Positions 1 to 11,771 of a stretch of 16,503 nt of DNA are shown here, piece after piece. Below the pieces are notes generated by a model that was not told the DNA's origin, did not search any database, and worked only from the letters and a program-made list of their open reading frames with translations. Each line of letters begins with the position of its first letter. The first letter of the stretch is position 1. This DNA is from Larix sibirica. Its lineage: Eukaryota > Streptophyta > Pinopsida > Pinales > Pinaceae. The position numbers and the translations under genes are program-made. The DNA is taken from NCBI GenBank assembly GCA_004151065.3, contig NWUY0304774715.1, forward strand, positions 1 through 16,503. The letters run 5' to 3'.

Positions 1-684
1 ATAGTGGAAGAAAGTGGTCTACTTAAAGTGAGAGTTTTCTATTAGTTGGACTCCTTGATAAAGCGCCAGATTGTTGCTAAAGGAGACGCCAGTTGTCCCT
101 ACGAGGGAATGTTGAATTTTTTATTTTGCCATTTGTCATCTTCTTAAAAGAATGGAGTCTCAACCCCGGCGGATGGCGGTGCTATAATTACTGAGAGGAA
201 AGGATTGTTTCTGGGGGCGTTGAAGGCGTGAGATAGCCATCTCCGGGGATAGCGAAATGCATCAATATTTGGCAGCATGAACCATGCAGGCCTCTGGAGA
301 GAGAGAGCCGGCCTTTGGTTGCTCAAAGTAAATATCTCATCGAAAGTGAGATACTGTGTAGAAGGTAGTTTTCAGCCCATGTTTTCGAACTTCTGAAGGG
401 GTTGCGATCTCGTAAATCACTAGCTCAGGAGAGCCAATTCGCCAAGCTGGAGTGCTTGCTGTTCATTTTATAGTTAAACAAAATATCTCTGCCATCATTG
501 AAGAATCTCTGCGTACAGAGCCCCAAAGTCCAAAAGTTTAGACCAGTGATCTCTGAGTTGAGGCGATGCTTGAGCCTGCGGTGGAATGGCATTATGGGAT
601 CTTACAGGGGTGCAATCGTCTTGGTGTGCTAGAAAGGAAGAAGGGGATCATCTCCGTTTGAGTTGAACATTGTAGGAACCTTTT

Positions 685-798
685 CTCTACCTGGTCTCTT
701 TAAAATCGAGGTCTTAAACTCTACCTGGTAAGTTGTTCTTACTTGCTGCGTTCTTTGATATACTGTATAGGACAGGTTTCCGAGTTAGGCTCTACCTG
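685..798 (+). repeat. Three spaced copies of CTCTACCTG
   Basis: The word starts at 685, 719 and 790, with spacings of 34 and 71 nt. The first two copies extend to CTCTACCTGG, and the second runs into GTAAGT, a strong plant 5' splice-site sequence at 728-733. This may be the remains of a local duplication in leader-like DNA. No reading frame is associated. Confidence 0.55.
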
Positions 799-1321
799 AC
801 GTTTTAAGTTTCCTGATTGTTTCCTTTAAAATTGTTGTCGAGGCACTTCAGAAGTTGCATGCTTGAACTCGGTCAAATCTTGATCTCTATATAATGTGAG
901 GATAGAAAAATGCAGTGATCCGTTCATATAATTTCATGCTGGTTGAAATCGCAGTGTCTTCTTATAAATGATGAATGCCATCCTGTTTGTTTTTCGGAAT
1001 AATTACGTTTTGGAGAACGTTCGCTACCAACATTGAATAGTGTAATATCTGTGTTGAAATCATCTGCATCGAATACATTTTAGATACGCGCTGCATTCAA
1101 TTTAGATCTGTAGTGTTTAAACTCGATTACTACTTGATTTTTATTGTGATCTGTGTGGAGAAACTTGACCAAGTTATCCCTTTGAATCTCCGTAATTTTC
1201 ATTGCACTGGATGGCCGTTCACGGTGTGTTGAATCCTTGTATGTCGGCTCAACGAGTTATAGTTTTTTTTTTGGTTATTGTGATTGAGTAGAGTCTAATC
1301 CGGGCGGAAGCAGGAAGGTTT

Positions 1322-1344
1322 GATCTCTGAATCTGACAGAGATC
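1322..1344. repeat. 8-bp perfect inverted repeat
   Basis: GATCTCTG and CAGAGATC flank a 7-nt loop. It is a short hairpin, possibly by chance, within the gene-free left region. Confidence 0.5.
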
Positions 1345-1799
1345 CCTGTACATTCTTGCATAGCATTGTAGTTACAAGCTGGAGACTATCTTGTAGAGAA
1401 TTATATTCTGCTATCCCTCTGCATATGTACCTCTGTGTTGACGGAGTGGGCATTTTCCTCTGCACTAGTATGATCTCGGCTTAAACTCTGCGGTCTGCAT
1501 TGGTAGAAGTATTCTCTGAGTAGTTTAGGTTAAGCTTCTGCACCTTTTCGAGAGAAGATGGTTTCCCATTAAGTGTATTTTATCGCAGAGCTATAATTTT
1601 CTTGATCACGATTTAAAAATAAGCGCCCAACTTTAAGAAGAATTTCGGCAAACCCTAAAACCTCTGAGTTGTGATCTTCATGGATATATTTAGCACTTTT
1701 TAGTGACTTGTCGTTGACCCCTGATCGTTCAGTAGCATGTATGCTTACGATTTCCACGAATAAGGAATAATTCTGGAGTTATGAAGGTTTCGTTTGACC

Positions 1800-4700
1800 A
1801 TGTTTTTGAGGTTAAACAAAAGAAGTTAGCCCTTGGGATTGAAGTCTCAATTCTAGTGGAAAACTTGGTCTAGATCGTCCTACTGGGTTTTTAAAAAGAT
1901 AGATGCATATAATCCTTTTCATATAGCATTGACCACTTCGAATCATATACTAGGTTATATTCTTTTCTTTTGATAAACTAGTTCTTGGAAAGAACGGAAA
2001 AACCCATTTCAAGTTATAGTATTATGGCATATAGTCCTACAATGTAATCTATCATTTGTATGTTTCATAAAATCATGCTTAGGAAAAAGGGTAAGTTATA
2101 GGCTCATATGTATATAATTGTAAGGTATGAATGAAAAGATAATCTTTAATTTTGATATTGAAAAAAATGTATATATATTCTTAAGTATGTATAAAAAGGT
2201 ATCCTTAAGTCTTTATAAGGAAAAGTATTTAAAATCTTACATGTAAAGTTAAAAATAAAGAGAGATGTTCCCTAGTTCAAATATCAAATTCATACATGTT
2301 TTCTCCTCGTAGAAAACTTAATTTATATATATCCTTTTGTACATAACCTTGAAGAGAGCATGAAGAAGGGTAAAGCTCTATTAGTTTGAAGGAAACTTCT
2401 CAAGCTTAGTAGTCAAATAGTGTACCAGACCATTTGAGGATTGTCAAGTAAATGTAGAATAGTAATTGGGTCATATGAGTTAAGTATGATAGCAATTGTG
2501 TTGAGGGAATGTAAACCCTTTGCAAATCCTTAATACAAAACAACCTTTTGTGGACGTAGCCCAAGGAGTGGGTGAACCATGTGAAAATATTGTCTCTCCT
2601 TATGATGTTTTTCCATCTTGTGTTTTCTCTTTGTGCCTTATTATTATTCAGTTTGGTTTATGTTGATTATGTGTAGTTGTGATTTCAATTAGTTTAACTG
2701 TGATGACCCTTTTTCCTCATATAAGCATATGTGTTAAACAATTGATATTTCATTATTATTTCTGTGTGTTTTTCTTATGCGTCCTCATCTGTCGATTGGA
2801 TTTAAAATTGGTGATGAATTTGTAGACACATCTAATTATGGAAATGGTTGAAATTTCTATTAGTCATGCATTGTATTAGCTTTAGGTTCATACATGTTTT
2901 ACAACTAAAATGACATATAAATCAAATAAATTATTGAATTATATTGTTCTCGATTTAGTAGGGGATTTATTCGGAAAGTAGGCTGTAATACACCATTCAA
3001 ATGTAGAAGTTATAGATGTAGCTGAATGTCATTATGACATGTAAATATTGATGAAAGTATATTTAAGTGTTACGATATTTTATTGTCCAGATAAATTATG
3101 AGATGTTTAATGATCTTTTTAATTATAAAGTACATTTAAATACTGAAACATCACACTTATGCATAGTATGCATGGGTGATTTGACCGCTTAGAAAAATTT
3201 TAAACTTTTACGAAATTTGGGTTTGTGACAATGTGATTCCTAAGGAGGCATCTTTTGGAAATGCATTTGGAATTGGAGTGGCAAAGGAGGGAGAAGTGGA
3301 ATCATCTTGGAATCCTTTCAGTGGATTTCTTGTATATAGACATAGAAGGAAGTCTTCCTCCAACAATCATTCGAAAAAATCAAATAGCAAGGAAACACAT
3401 TAAATGGGTACCTTGTCATGAATTGATTACAAATCAACCATTTCCATAATTGAAGGATCCGCATCCATTCTGCATAATATTTCAAACATCACCAGAACAT
3501 CATACATATATTTCTCCAAGGCTGAGATGAGTTTATGCAAGCAAGGTGAAATTATACTAGAAATCCAACACATAATTGGTTGGGTTGTTCGTGGAGAAGG
3601 GCCTTACTAGGTCCAGTTTTGTATAGCATCCTAGGATTTTGTATAAAATGAAAATAAGATAGTGGATAAGGAATTACCATGAACTATTATTCCCTTCAGA
3701 GGGACCAATTCTTCATCCATGTGTAAAGTAATAGGTAAATTGCTAGTTCTCTTTACGATTATACCTAGTGATGCACTCATATAAACGTTTGACACAGGTT
3801 GATTAGATTGAATAGGAGTAGTGTTGGGTTCTATCATATGGGCCACCAATAGTTGTCCTATGAGTAGGGGCTTTGGCACCAGTACTAGGAGTAGAGGTAC
3901 CAACAATAGATGCTAGTGTCCTACTCCATATGCATGGGGCATTTGATATAAAGAACATCTACAAACAAAAAAATTGTGTCAGATACTTTAATTCATCAAA
4001 AATAATATGTTGATGACATTAAAGAAATTGATCAAATCAAATTTGAAAATTATCACACATTGTACTGATTTATTTTTCCATTCAAGTATATTTGTCTCTT
4101 CATACTTGTTTCAAATTCATCAACCATCAAAATTTTAATTTCTTCTAATAGAAATCAAATGGTTAAGATCATCAAAATAGTGATCATTGTGATGACCATG
4201 ACTAGGCAATGTGGAAGCCTACAAACACGAAAGCTAAGATGGATTGGAACATCAATAAACAATGGAAAAACATAGAAATGGTATATTATATTATCTTCTT
4301 TGCATAAATACATTTCCCATGACCAACCTGCGTCTACAACATGGTATGTTAATTAGAAAAAAAGATGCATAAATAACATAATGATAACTATGATTCAAAT
4401 AGAATATTCAATAAATAACAAGCATAAATTGTAAAACATAATTATATTGTTCCTTAATTATGTCCATGTCAAACACTTTCCAAGATAGCTTGCTCAAGAG
4501 GGAAGAAATTGGTGTAGGAATTTAAAAATATTTAAATGTTTACTTATTCAAAAAATACCTAAACATTCATATTTAATGCACACTCATGCACAAAACAAGT
4601 AAAACATCGATGGTCAAACCCCTTAAGGATGGCGATGGATGTCATGATCATGTAGGTTGCCCAAGGGATGAAAATAGGATAGTAATGGATTTCATGACCA

Positions 4701-5180
4701 CCAAGGGCCATGGGCCATGGAATCCATGGCTACACATGTTGAGAAGGCCATGCCTTAGGGGTTGACCACTCAAAAAAAAAATCCTAAAGTTTACAAGCTA
4801 CAAAAAAGGGGGCTATAGAATTTTTTTTTTTAAATTGTAAAGACATGTTAGATATTGAATATAACATCCAAAAGGAGGGTGGGGGTTTCATATTAAATCT
4901 TTAAAACCTGCATGAAAAAAACAAAGAGATAAAACCCTACAAGCAATTGAGATAATAATTAGTGAACTGGAGAGCCATGCCCAAATCTGTGACTATAATT
5001 TGCCAAATAAATGGTTGCAAACAATGTATGGTACCACTATGTTTATCCTCTAGCACCTACATGCAAGGAGAAGAGATAATCCCTAGGTTCAAGCTTTAGT
5101 TTCTATTTAACCTCCTTGAGCTATAGCTACCTTGCCTTAAGTGATATGCTCATTATAAGTGAATATAATTTAACAAACTT
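1800..5180. other. AT-rich intergenic DNA, no gene recognised
   Basis: The base composition is strongly AT-biased, with A and T homopolymer tracts (about 4771-4781 and 4821-4831). Open frames at 3255-3449 (plus, 64 codons) and 3906-3631 (minus, 91 codons) have no recognisable motif and unremarkable composition. The sequence between about 3240 and 3650 is less AT-rich and may be an old mobile-element fragment, but I could not match it to a family. Confidence 0.5.
4708..4730. repeat. Cluster of three CCATGG palindromes
   Basis: CCATGG occurs at 4708, 4715 and 4724. The last two form a 7-bp inverted repeat (GCCATGG, AAT, CCATGGC). The surrounding 100 bp also repeats GGCCATG and ATGGAT words, suggesting local duplication. 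No function is evident. Confidence 0.6.
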
Positions 5181-5181
5181 A

Positions 5182-5220
5182 CACCTACACACACTTGTAT
5201 GTGTGTGTGTGCGCGCGTGC
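5182..5220. repeat. CA / GT / GC compound microsatellite
   Basis: A short CA-rich run (CTACACACAC) is followed by TTGTATGTGTGTGTGTG and then CGCGCGTGC. The CA and GT parts can pair, and the alternating purine-pyrimidine tract could adopt Z-DNA. This is a simple repeat. Confidence 0.85.
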
Positions 5221-5499
5221 CTATAGATACTTTAGTAAAGTGACATCAACCCTTACTTATGTACCTTGATGTTGTGGTGCGGAATCATTATGGGTAGAAT
5301 GCATGGAAATCAAGGTTGGGTGGTGCCACCACAAAGGCCATCGACGTTGACGTTGTTGGCACCATCACTCAATTTAGTTATAAAAATGTGCTTTTTAAAG
5401 GATATTATGAGACACTAAAAGGATTCATAATAGTGGGTGTAGAAGTGGAGTCACCCATCCTTAAGGTAAGGTAACCCTGAAGTCTCAAGGAACTTAGAG

Positions 5500-6480
5500 A
5501 ATCACCTCCTCCTAAGGAAATTACGAGGGAAATTTTGAAGATCAAGCCCTCGAAGTTTTTTAGAAATCCTATCAGGGAGCATGTTGAGGCATAGTGAGGT
5601 GATTTTTAGTAAGAGGCTATGCCTCCACCTCTAAGTCCAAAATAACCATCTTTCAGCTTCAAGAGAGTGCCTTGAATTGGTGGGGATACTTGTAGAGACA
5701 ATTGCATCTCACTTTGGACACAATTTCATGGGAATTATTGAAGAGAGGTTTTGAAGAAAGTACCTACCTACATTCTTTGAAGAGTAGCATGTAGGAGTAT
5801 TTCATTCCTTGCTGCAAAGAAGTCGAACAATGGAGGAATATGAGATAAGATTCATGGAATTGGTTAAGTGTGTCTCATACATGGACGTAGATCATGGTCA
5901 AGTAAATAAATTTGTGTACATGATCAATTTTAAGATTAGAACCCTTGTGTAGATGTGGAAATTGACTTCATTTTCTAAGTCTATCAAAAATTCCCATTAT
6001 GCAGAAGAACATTTGGGCACCAAAGTGGATCAAATAAGGGGCATGGGATCAATCCTTCCACAATAGTCAAGTTTTCTTAGAAAGGTCCCTCATGAATTCT
6101 CTAGGGGAGGAAATTCTAGGCCATCTCCTTATGACAACAAATTTTCACCTAAAGCTACTATAGAAGATGTTTCAAAGGTAGCAAATGTAGTATCATAGGA
6201 ATCATCATGGACATCCGAGAGTCCAAGGAATTCACAAGGGACGTTTAACGAGGAAAGGGTTCCAATGGAATGAAATCATCTCAAATATATCAACAATATA
6301 TAGCATGAAATCCCCACCCCACATTGCTTCTTGGGGATGCGGGGATCCTATTTCTAGCGTGAATGCCTAGAGTTACAATTTAGTACCATGCATAGAGTGG
6401 GAAAGGGTCTAATGGGGTATGCAAGCATTAACCACAACATAACTACTAGGACGAGTATCAATTGGAGGGTTCAACAGCTC
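5500..6480 (+). mobile_element. Decayed Ty3/gypsy retrotransposon gag
   Basis: Reading the plus strand across several frames gives gag-like blocks in the usual order. ALNWWGYL followed by SWELLKRGFEE (5669-5760) resembles the Retrotrans_gag WW...SW..F..+F pattern. MEEYEIRFMELVK (5830-5868), KFVYMINFKIRTLV and MWKLTSFSKSI (about 5908-5990), and YAEEH (5998-6012) match the rest of the domain. A CCHC-like zinc-knuckle remnant (W-G-C-G-D-P, then R-E-C) lies at 6325-6366. Several stops (for example TAG 5693) and at least one frameshift near 5810 show it is long dead. No protease, reverse transcriptase or integrase and no LTR pair was recognised. Limits are approximate. Confidence 0.7.
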
Positions 6481-6649
6481 AAGCACCACTTGGTGGACTA
6501 GGTTAATGTCTAGTGAGACAAATGTAGCCTACGACCTGCTACTTGGAAGGACATAGAGATCATGTGCCATGATTACCCCTCTCTTTTTTTACTATAACTT
6601 CGAGACAAATTTTCTTGAAGTATGGTGGTAAGTAACTCCCCATATTTTG

Positions 6650-9240
6650 ACTCTTGACAACTAAACTGCATTATGGACTATTTTGTTATTTCTTTTCTTA
6701 TTATTTGTTGAACTCATATAGATTGATATAACTATTATTATGCAAACATGTGGACTTATATGTTATGCAAAATTGATGTATGAGTTTTACTATTTATGTT
6801 ATTAAGGATTATAACTATATGATTTCCTTCTAGAATGCAAAACTAAATTTAAACTTGTGGTACATGGATACGAATTCAAATTTTATTATGAATGGATAAT
6901 TGGTGCAATTGACATAGTAAATCAAACTTTTTATGTACATTGTAGTTATTAGTTAGTAACAGGTAATCACATAAAAACAATCATATGGTTATGGATGATT
7001 TTGGGTTTTGGTAAACTGGCCCACATGCTAAATGGGATAAGAGAGCCATATAATTTTGGTACTAAAGTAGCATTGAATGCATTGACATTGAAAGAGTAAT
7101 GGTATGCTACAAAGCATTGTTTCATGATTTAATTATTGGTTCAATACATTCTATGATATGTACACAAATGCAAGTTTGATAGAAATCATAATTTCCCAAA
7201 CTGATTATTCGATGAAGTAGCTCTAAGAACAATTCTACAACAACAAGAACTTAGTATTGTTAATGATAGGGCATTAACCCTAGTTCAATCAAGAAGGGTG
7301 AATGTATTACCTACCATTTATCCTCCAAAACCTAGATTCATGGGATGACTATATTAAGCCACAATTCCCTATATGTGTGATTGTGACTATAGGTTGCTTA
7401 TTGGGGAAGATAGGTGGATATTTAAGAAACACTTACACTTATGGGTTATATCTGGAGTTAGATCAAGATAGTTGATGCTCCAATGTATTGTAGTAAGGGA
7501 AAGGATATGTGGAAAGTGAAAGTAGGTTAGGAAGGAAAGTTAGTTCAAATTTATTTGAGTGTTGTTTGAGAATTATATATGTCACCTTAAATCTTGAATT
7601 GGTTTCTAGCATGTCTAGAATACTTTCCTAATTCGTTTATGATAATCTTGGTGTAGTTTTCAATTTGTATTGAATTAATGTGACTTAGTAAATATTACTA
7701 AATATTGTGTTTACTTGATTTCTTGTTGTACATGCTTGGTTGTGAGCATATGATGCAGAGGAACTATGCCTCCTTGTAAGTTAGACATGCAAATTATCCA
7801 TTGCTATTGTAGAAAAAAACTCAAGGATTCAAAGAAAATGGTAACCATGGGCATAAATTTAATTGAACAAGCATAAATACACAGCACAAACAATGAAAGA
7901 TATATCTCCACAATCTTTGATTTATTTTATTAATCAAGGCCAAACTCTTGAACCTATTACAACAAATTTAGGAAATTTATATCATCTCTAGTTTATGTTG
8001 GACCAACAACACATCCACTCTTACTCAACTACAATTTGCCAAAAAATATTTTCACTCTAGTGCCTCTATCCATAACCATAACCACAAACTAGATATTTCC
8101 CTCAAATGCCCAAGTTTTTTTTCTCATTCACGGGTAGATAAATCTATACACAAAACTTGGAAGTTGAATAGTTCCAACCTTTCAATTACCATTTGTTTGT
8201 GTTCAAAATAATTAAAATTGTTTTAGTGAGATTGTTTCATATTCCCCATAATTATCTCAGTAACATTAATTATTTACTTTAAATAATAGCTTTTTATTGC
8301 TAATTTTTGGCTACATCATTTTCCTTAATGGATGTGTTATCCACTGCTTTAATAAAAGAATGCGTGCCTTCATTTTCTATTAAAAGGAAATTAGTTTTTT
8401 ATGAATATATCATGCCAATAGAGGTACATTGATAGGAAGAATGATTCCCAAATATGTATCGGAATATTATTGTTATCTTTTCTACAATCAATAATTTCTT
8501 CTACATGCATTTCTATAGTAGCTAGCCTCTTTCATAGCCAAGACTATGAGAGGTACTCTCTTATTCCATGGTATTGTTGTAGTTGATTTTGTAGTAACAT
8601 GAAATCTATGGGTTATGATGAAATTCATACATAAGTCATTGAAATAAAATTAGATGTGTAGGATAGATGGATACACCAAGAATTCTCCTACATCAAACCC
8701 CTCTGGTTGGAATATTTGAGCATCTTTCTCAAAAGGTAGTATTTAAAAAAGTGTAGACTAAACATATTCCTCTACCTTCGCTGCTTCTAACATCCACAAC
8801 ATTTCTTTTTCTATATCTATCCCATTTTTTAACCTCGCTTTCATTCCTTGTATTCATGTTCCACAAGCTTGTATTAGCTCAATTTTTTAACACATTGGTT
8901 CATACTCCCTTACATGGATTCCACTCAATGTTGCTCACTAGCACCCCAAACTCGCTCTTAGATGTACCATTCCCAATGCTTACTGAAGAGATTGCACATG
9001 TATAACATTTTTTTGACTGTCAACTTTTCCTTTAGTTTTCTCCCTCATGGCCACATCCTCCACTTCCTCTAGATTTCCTTTTCTGTAAACACACCAGCAC
9101 TTAAATAATTAAGGGAATACAAAACTTAGATAAGCCCCTCTTTCAAAAGTGTTGTTGTAACATCCATGTTCTTCTCTTTAATTTCTTCAACCCACTTCTA
9201 CACATGTTCATGTTTTTACACTTCCCTTGCATATGCCAAC
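6650..9240. other. AT-rich DNA with possible old element fragments, no gene recognised
   Basis: I find no intact gene. A plus-strand frame from 7211 to 7468 is open for 45 codons, has two close stops (TGA 7346, TAA 7355) and is open for 37 more, so it may be a decayed coding piece of unknown origin. From about 7900 to 9240 the plus strand is pyrimidine-rich, as is the gag-protease remnant at 9250-10515, so part of it is probably the downstream portion of that minus-strand element, decayed beyond recognition. No LTR boundary or primer-binding site was seen. Confidence 0.4.
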
Positions 9241-9249
9241 GTTGGACAT

Positions 9250-10515
9250 ATCATTGCTCGGTTATCCTTCTATGCTTCTTCATTCAATGGATGTAAGTTA
9301 AACGTCATCCCATCCTTCTCAAACTAGTGGGTATTTCTCCTCCTAACATGTGTAACTCTTCTATCAATTTCCATGGACTCCCAAACAAAATATGGAAATC
9401 ATCCATAAGAAACACATCAAATAGAATGCTATCATGACAATATCCAATATTAAGATTAATCAAACACTAATCCATCACAATGACACAATATCCATTTTGT
9501 AACCATGACATTCTATATGCTTGTGGCTGAGTTGTACACTTCAATTTCAACTTGTGATTGACTTCATTTGACACGAAATTCTCTGAACTACCACCATCAA
9601 TAATTAAATTACCACTCTTACCTTCTATCTTACATTTTTTTAAGAGTGTCTTTCTCTATTCTGGTTTTGTCTCAACCTATTTCTCAGGCTACAACAATTC
9701 TTTCTGCATCATCAAATTTCTTCCTTGCTCTACGCTCAATTCCACCACCTCACTTGCCTCTATCATTGGTTTTGCTTCAACAATATGAGTTCTTCCCTAT
9801 TGTCTTCTTTCTTCTTCCCAAATATCTAGGGATTCAAATGCCATATGGAATTGCATACCACATTTGTATACATTTCCTTCAAATTTTCCTCCTCTACCTC
9901 TATCTCTTGTTGATCAACATCTTCCTTTGTCAACAATAAATATTCTTCCATCATGTTGATCCACAATGTTGGAGGTGCTTTCATTGTCTTTGGCTTGTAT
10001 TTCCTTTTGTTTTCCTCTTCCATATCTTGAACCTTTTATTGCAATCTTCTATTTCCTCAACAATTTCTCCTCAATCCTCAAAGCTACTTTGTAAGCCTCT
10101 TCCATTGGACAAAAATTCAAAATATTAAACTCATCTTAAATGGAATAACTTATACCATTCACATAACTTGCAATGGATTCTAAACTCTTCTCATTTTTCC
10201 CAGATCTTATAGAAAGCATGTAAAACTCCTCTATGTACTCCTTGACTAGCATCTTCAACTATTTTAAATTCTTCATATCTGACACCGTCCTATCCTAGGT
10301 TTTAATCTTTTCTCCCGCATCACTTCCTCTAATTAACGGCAACCTATTCCACCATAAAGAAGCATGAATTTTCAATTTTGTACTGAAAAATCTAACTCTC
10401 CTAGGATGTCTAATGTGCTCAAGCTCAAATAAATTTTCCATTTTTCCTATCCAATCCATCAATTACTCACGATTTAAACTTCTACTAGAATAGACATAAG
10501 TATCCATCTATGTTT
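9250..10515 (-). mobile_element. Decayed Ty3/gypsy gag and aspartic protease remnant
   Basis: On the minus strand the gag region (about 10515-10030) reads MDWIGKMENLFELEHI, then VRFFSTKLKIHASLWWNRL, then EYIEEFYMLSIRSG and NEKSLESIASYVNGI, then MEEAYKVALRIEEKLLRK. This is the standard Retrotrans_gag order. A Lys/Glu-rich stretch follows (10023-9826). The protease region (about 9652-9300) reads CKIEGKSGNLIIDGGSSENF, with the catalytic-type Asp at 9598-9596, then LILFDVFLMDDF-like and HILFGSPW blocks, as in plant gypsy proteases where DGGS replaces DTGS. Stops in several places mark it as dead. Reverse transcriptase, RNase H and integrase are not recognisable downstream, so it is truncated or too decayed. 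Limits are approximate. Confidence 0.75.
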
Positions 10516-10615
10516 AAATCCAATATTCTTGATCACTCTAATAATTATAAGTTCCATTGTCATGTGCTCTTCTTTTTGTTCTCTTGTAATATCTAATTTT
10601 GCTTCATCATCAAAT

Positions 10616-10734
10616 GAAATGAAATGATTTGACTTGAAATCGTAAATCTTAAATCTTATAGATGAAATGATTTGATTTGAAATCTTAAACTGTAAATTGT
10701 AAATCTTAGTGATGAAATGATTTCATTTGACACC
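10616..10734. repeat. Short degenerate tandem repeat
   Basis: The core GAAATGATTTGAYTTGAAATC starts at 10621 and 10663 and recurs in diverged form at 10713 (GAAATGATTTCATTTGACACC). The spacings are 42 and 50 nt, and runs of AAATCTTAAA and GTAAATC lie between. It sits just upstream of the minus-strand gag remnant and may belong to that element's leader. Confidence 0.75.
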
Positions 10735-11406
10735 TTGCTAGGGTATTATTTTAATATTCTGGGACCTTCCTTGGAAAGGGGGAAGCTACTCTTATCCCAA
10801 TACTAGAATGGTTGTGGAGGGAAGGGATAAGAGGGGAGGGTGGAGAAGGATTTAGGGTTAAGCATTTTGAGGAAAAGAAAAACATTTAGGAGGGGATATA
10901 CTTAACTATGGACTATGGAAACTGTGATAAAGGCTAAACCATTGAACTTTGCTTGTTGGTTGTCATTGCCTTAGAGCACGGGCATTGAGGGCTAGGAAAC
11001 TCAGCGTTGGATAAGCTCCTAGTTTGACTTGGAGGATTAATCTCACTTTGGACATTGTTGGAGAAGGACATGCACTAGTGCTAAACAATTAGGCTCAAAG
11101 GTGTTTATCTTAATTTAAACTAAATGCTTCATATCTTTAATAAAACATTCATATTATTGTTGTAAGATTAGTTAAGTTCTATAAAAAATTTATAGGTGTA
11201 TGTTATGCTTGATAGCTAGGAATGAAATGATCAATTCTATAAGTTTTACATAATAAGTGAAATTTGTATTTAGGAAGTTGTACTAAAGAATTAAATTTCA
11301 AAAGATACACAAAATATAAATTTACAAATAATTATAAATAATAACATTAATTAATATGAAGGGTATTACATGCAAAATATATATATGAACGGTGGTTCGT
11401 TGGTGG

Positions 11407-11434
11407 GGATAGATGGATTTCATTCCATCTATCC
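11407..11434. repeat. Perfect 11-bp inverted repeat with 6-nt loop
   Basis: GGATAGATGGA and TCCATCTATCC are exact reverse complements around the loop TTTCAT. It is a strong short stem, but no oligo-T tail or coding context indicates a function. Confidence 0.8.
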
Positions 11435-11546
11435 AGGTGATCCTATGGTTGTGTTAGCTTTCTCAAATGGTTATATGAGAATGTACCAAAAAAATTGACA
11501 TGCAATCACCCTAACATATTTGGTTTCCTTCCTTCAAATATCACAC

Positions 11547-11552
11547 TTTATT
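11547..11552 (-). terminator. Candidate polyadenylation signal AATAAA
   Basis: A canonical AATAAA on the minus strand lies about 545 nt after the RNL stop codon. I saw no better hexamer closer to the gene. Plant poly(A) signals are loose and this region is AT-rich, so the assignment is weak. Confidence 0.25.
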
Positions 11553-11704
11553 GAAGCAACAAAATTTGATCTATACTAAATTTTGTTACACAACAAAGAT
11601 TTTCATGGATGGTAATAAGATTATAGACACATATAAAAGGCCCAAAGAGCGTTATTAAAAACACTACTATAATGAAAACCATATTAAATAAATCCCTGTT
11701 ACTG

Positions 11705-11771
11705 GAAATTTGCATGACTAAGAACTGTTCTAACATATCTTAATGAAATTTGCATGACCAAGAATTGTTCC
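11705..11771. repeat. 27-bp direct repeat, 40-bp period
   Basis: The units at 11705-11731 and 11745-11771 share GAAATTTGCATGAC and AAGAA-TGTTC, with 24 of 27 positions identical. This is a small local duplication in the 3' flank of the RNL locus with no coding content. Confidence 0.85.

Larger units (their letters stand above)
1..1800. other. Gene-free region, leader- or promoter-like, nothing identified
   Basis: This stretch is less AT-rich than the next 10 kb and contains T/G-rich text typical of plant 5' leaders and their introns. It has a GTAAGT donor-like site at 728 and a telobox-type AAACCCTAA at 1650-1658. Short open frames on the minus strand (326-144, 1757-1569, and a 26-codon frame starting MAISRLQRP at 240) match no family I know. 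It could be the upstream region of a gene left of the window. I see no tRNA, rRNA or repeat boundary. Confidence 0.4.

Noticed and set aside
144-326. 60-codon minus-strand frame, and a nested 26-codon frame starting MAISRLQRP that looks like an organelle-targeting start
   Set aside because: It has no match to a known family, no convincing splice donor to continue the protein, and is short enough to occur by chance.
3255-3449. 64-codon plus-strand frame
   Set aside because: No motif, no promoter or neighbour context, and no recognisable homology.
3631-3906. 91-codon minus-strand frame rich in hydrophobic residues
   Set aside because: No recognised domain, with composition expected of AT-rich noncoding DNA. 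It may be part of an old element but cannot be supported as a gene.
4005-4019. TATGTTGATGAC, which would encode the YVDD motif of copia-type reverse transcriptase
   Set aside because: The frame has a stop immediately upstream, and neither flank shows reverse transcriptase sequence. It is a chance match in AT-rich DNA.
9558-9939. Plus-strand hydrophobic open frames resembling a membrane protein
   Set aside because: They lie antisense to the gypsy protease and gag remnant. The apparent hydrophobicity comes from the pyrimidine-rich complement of Lys/Glu-rich coding.
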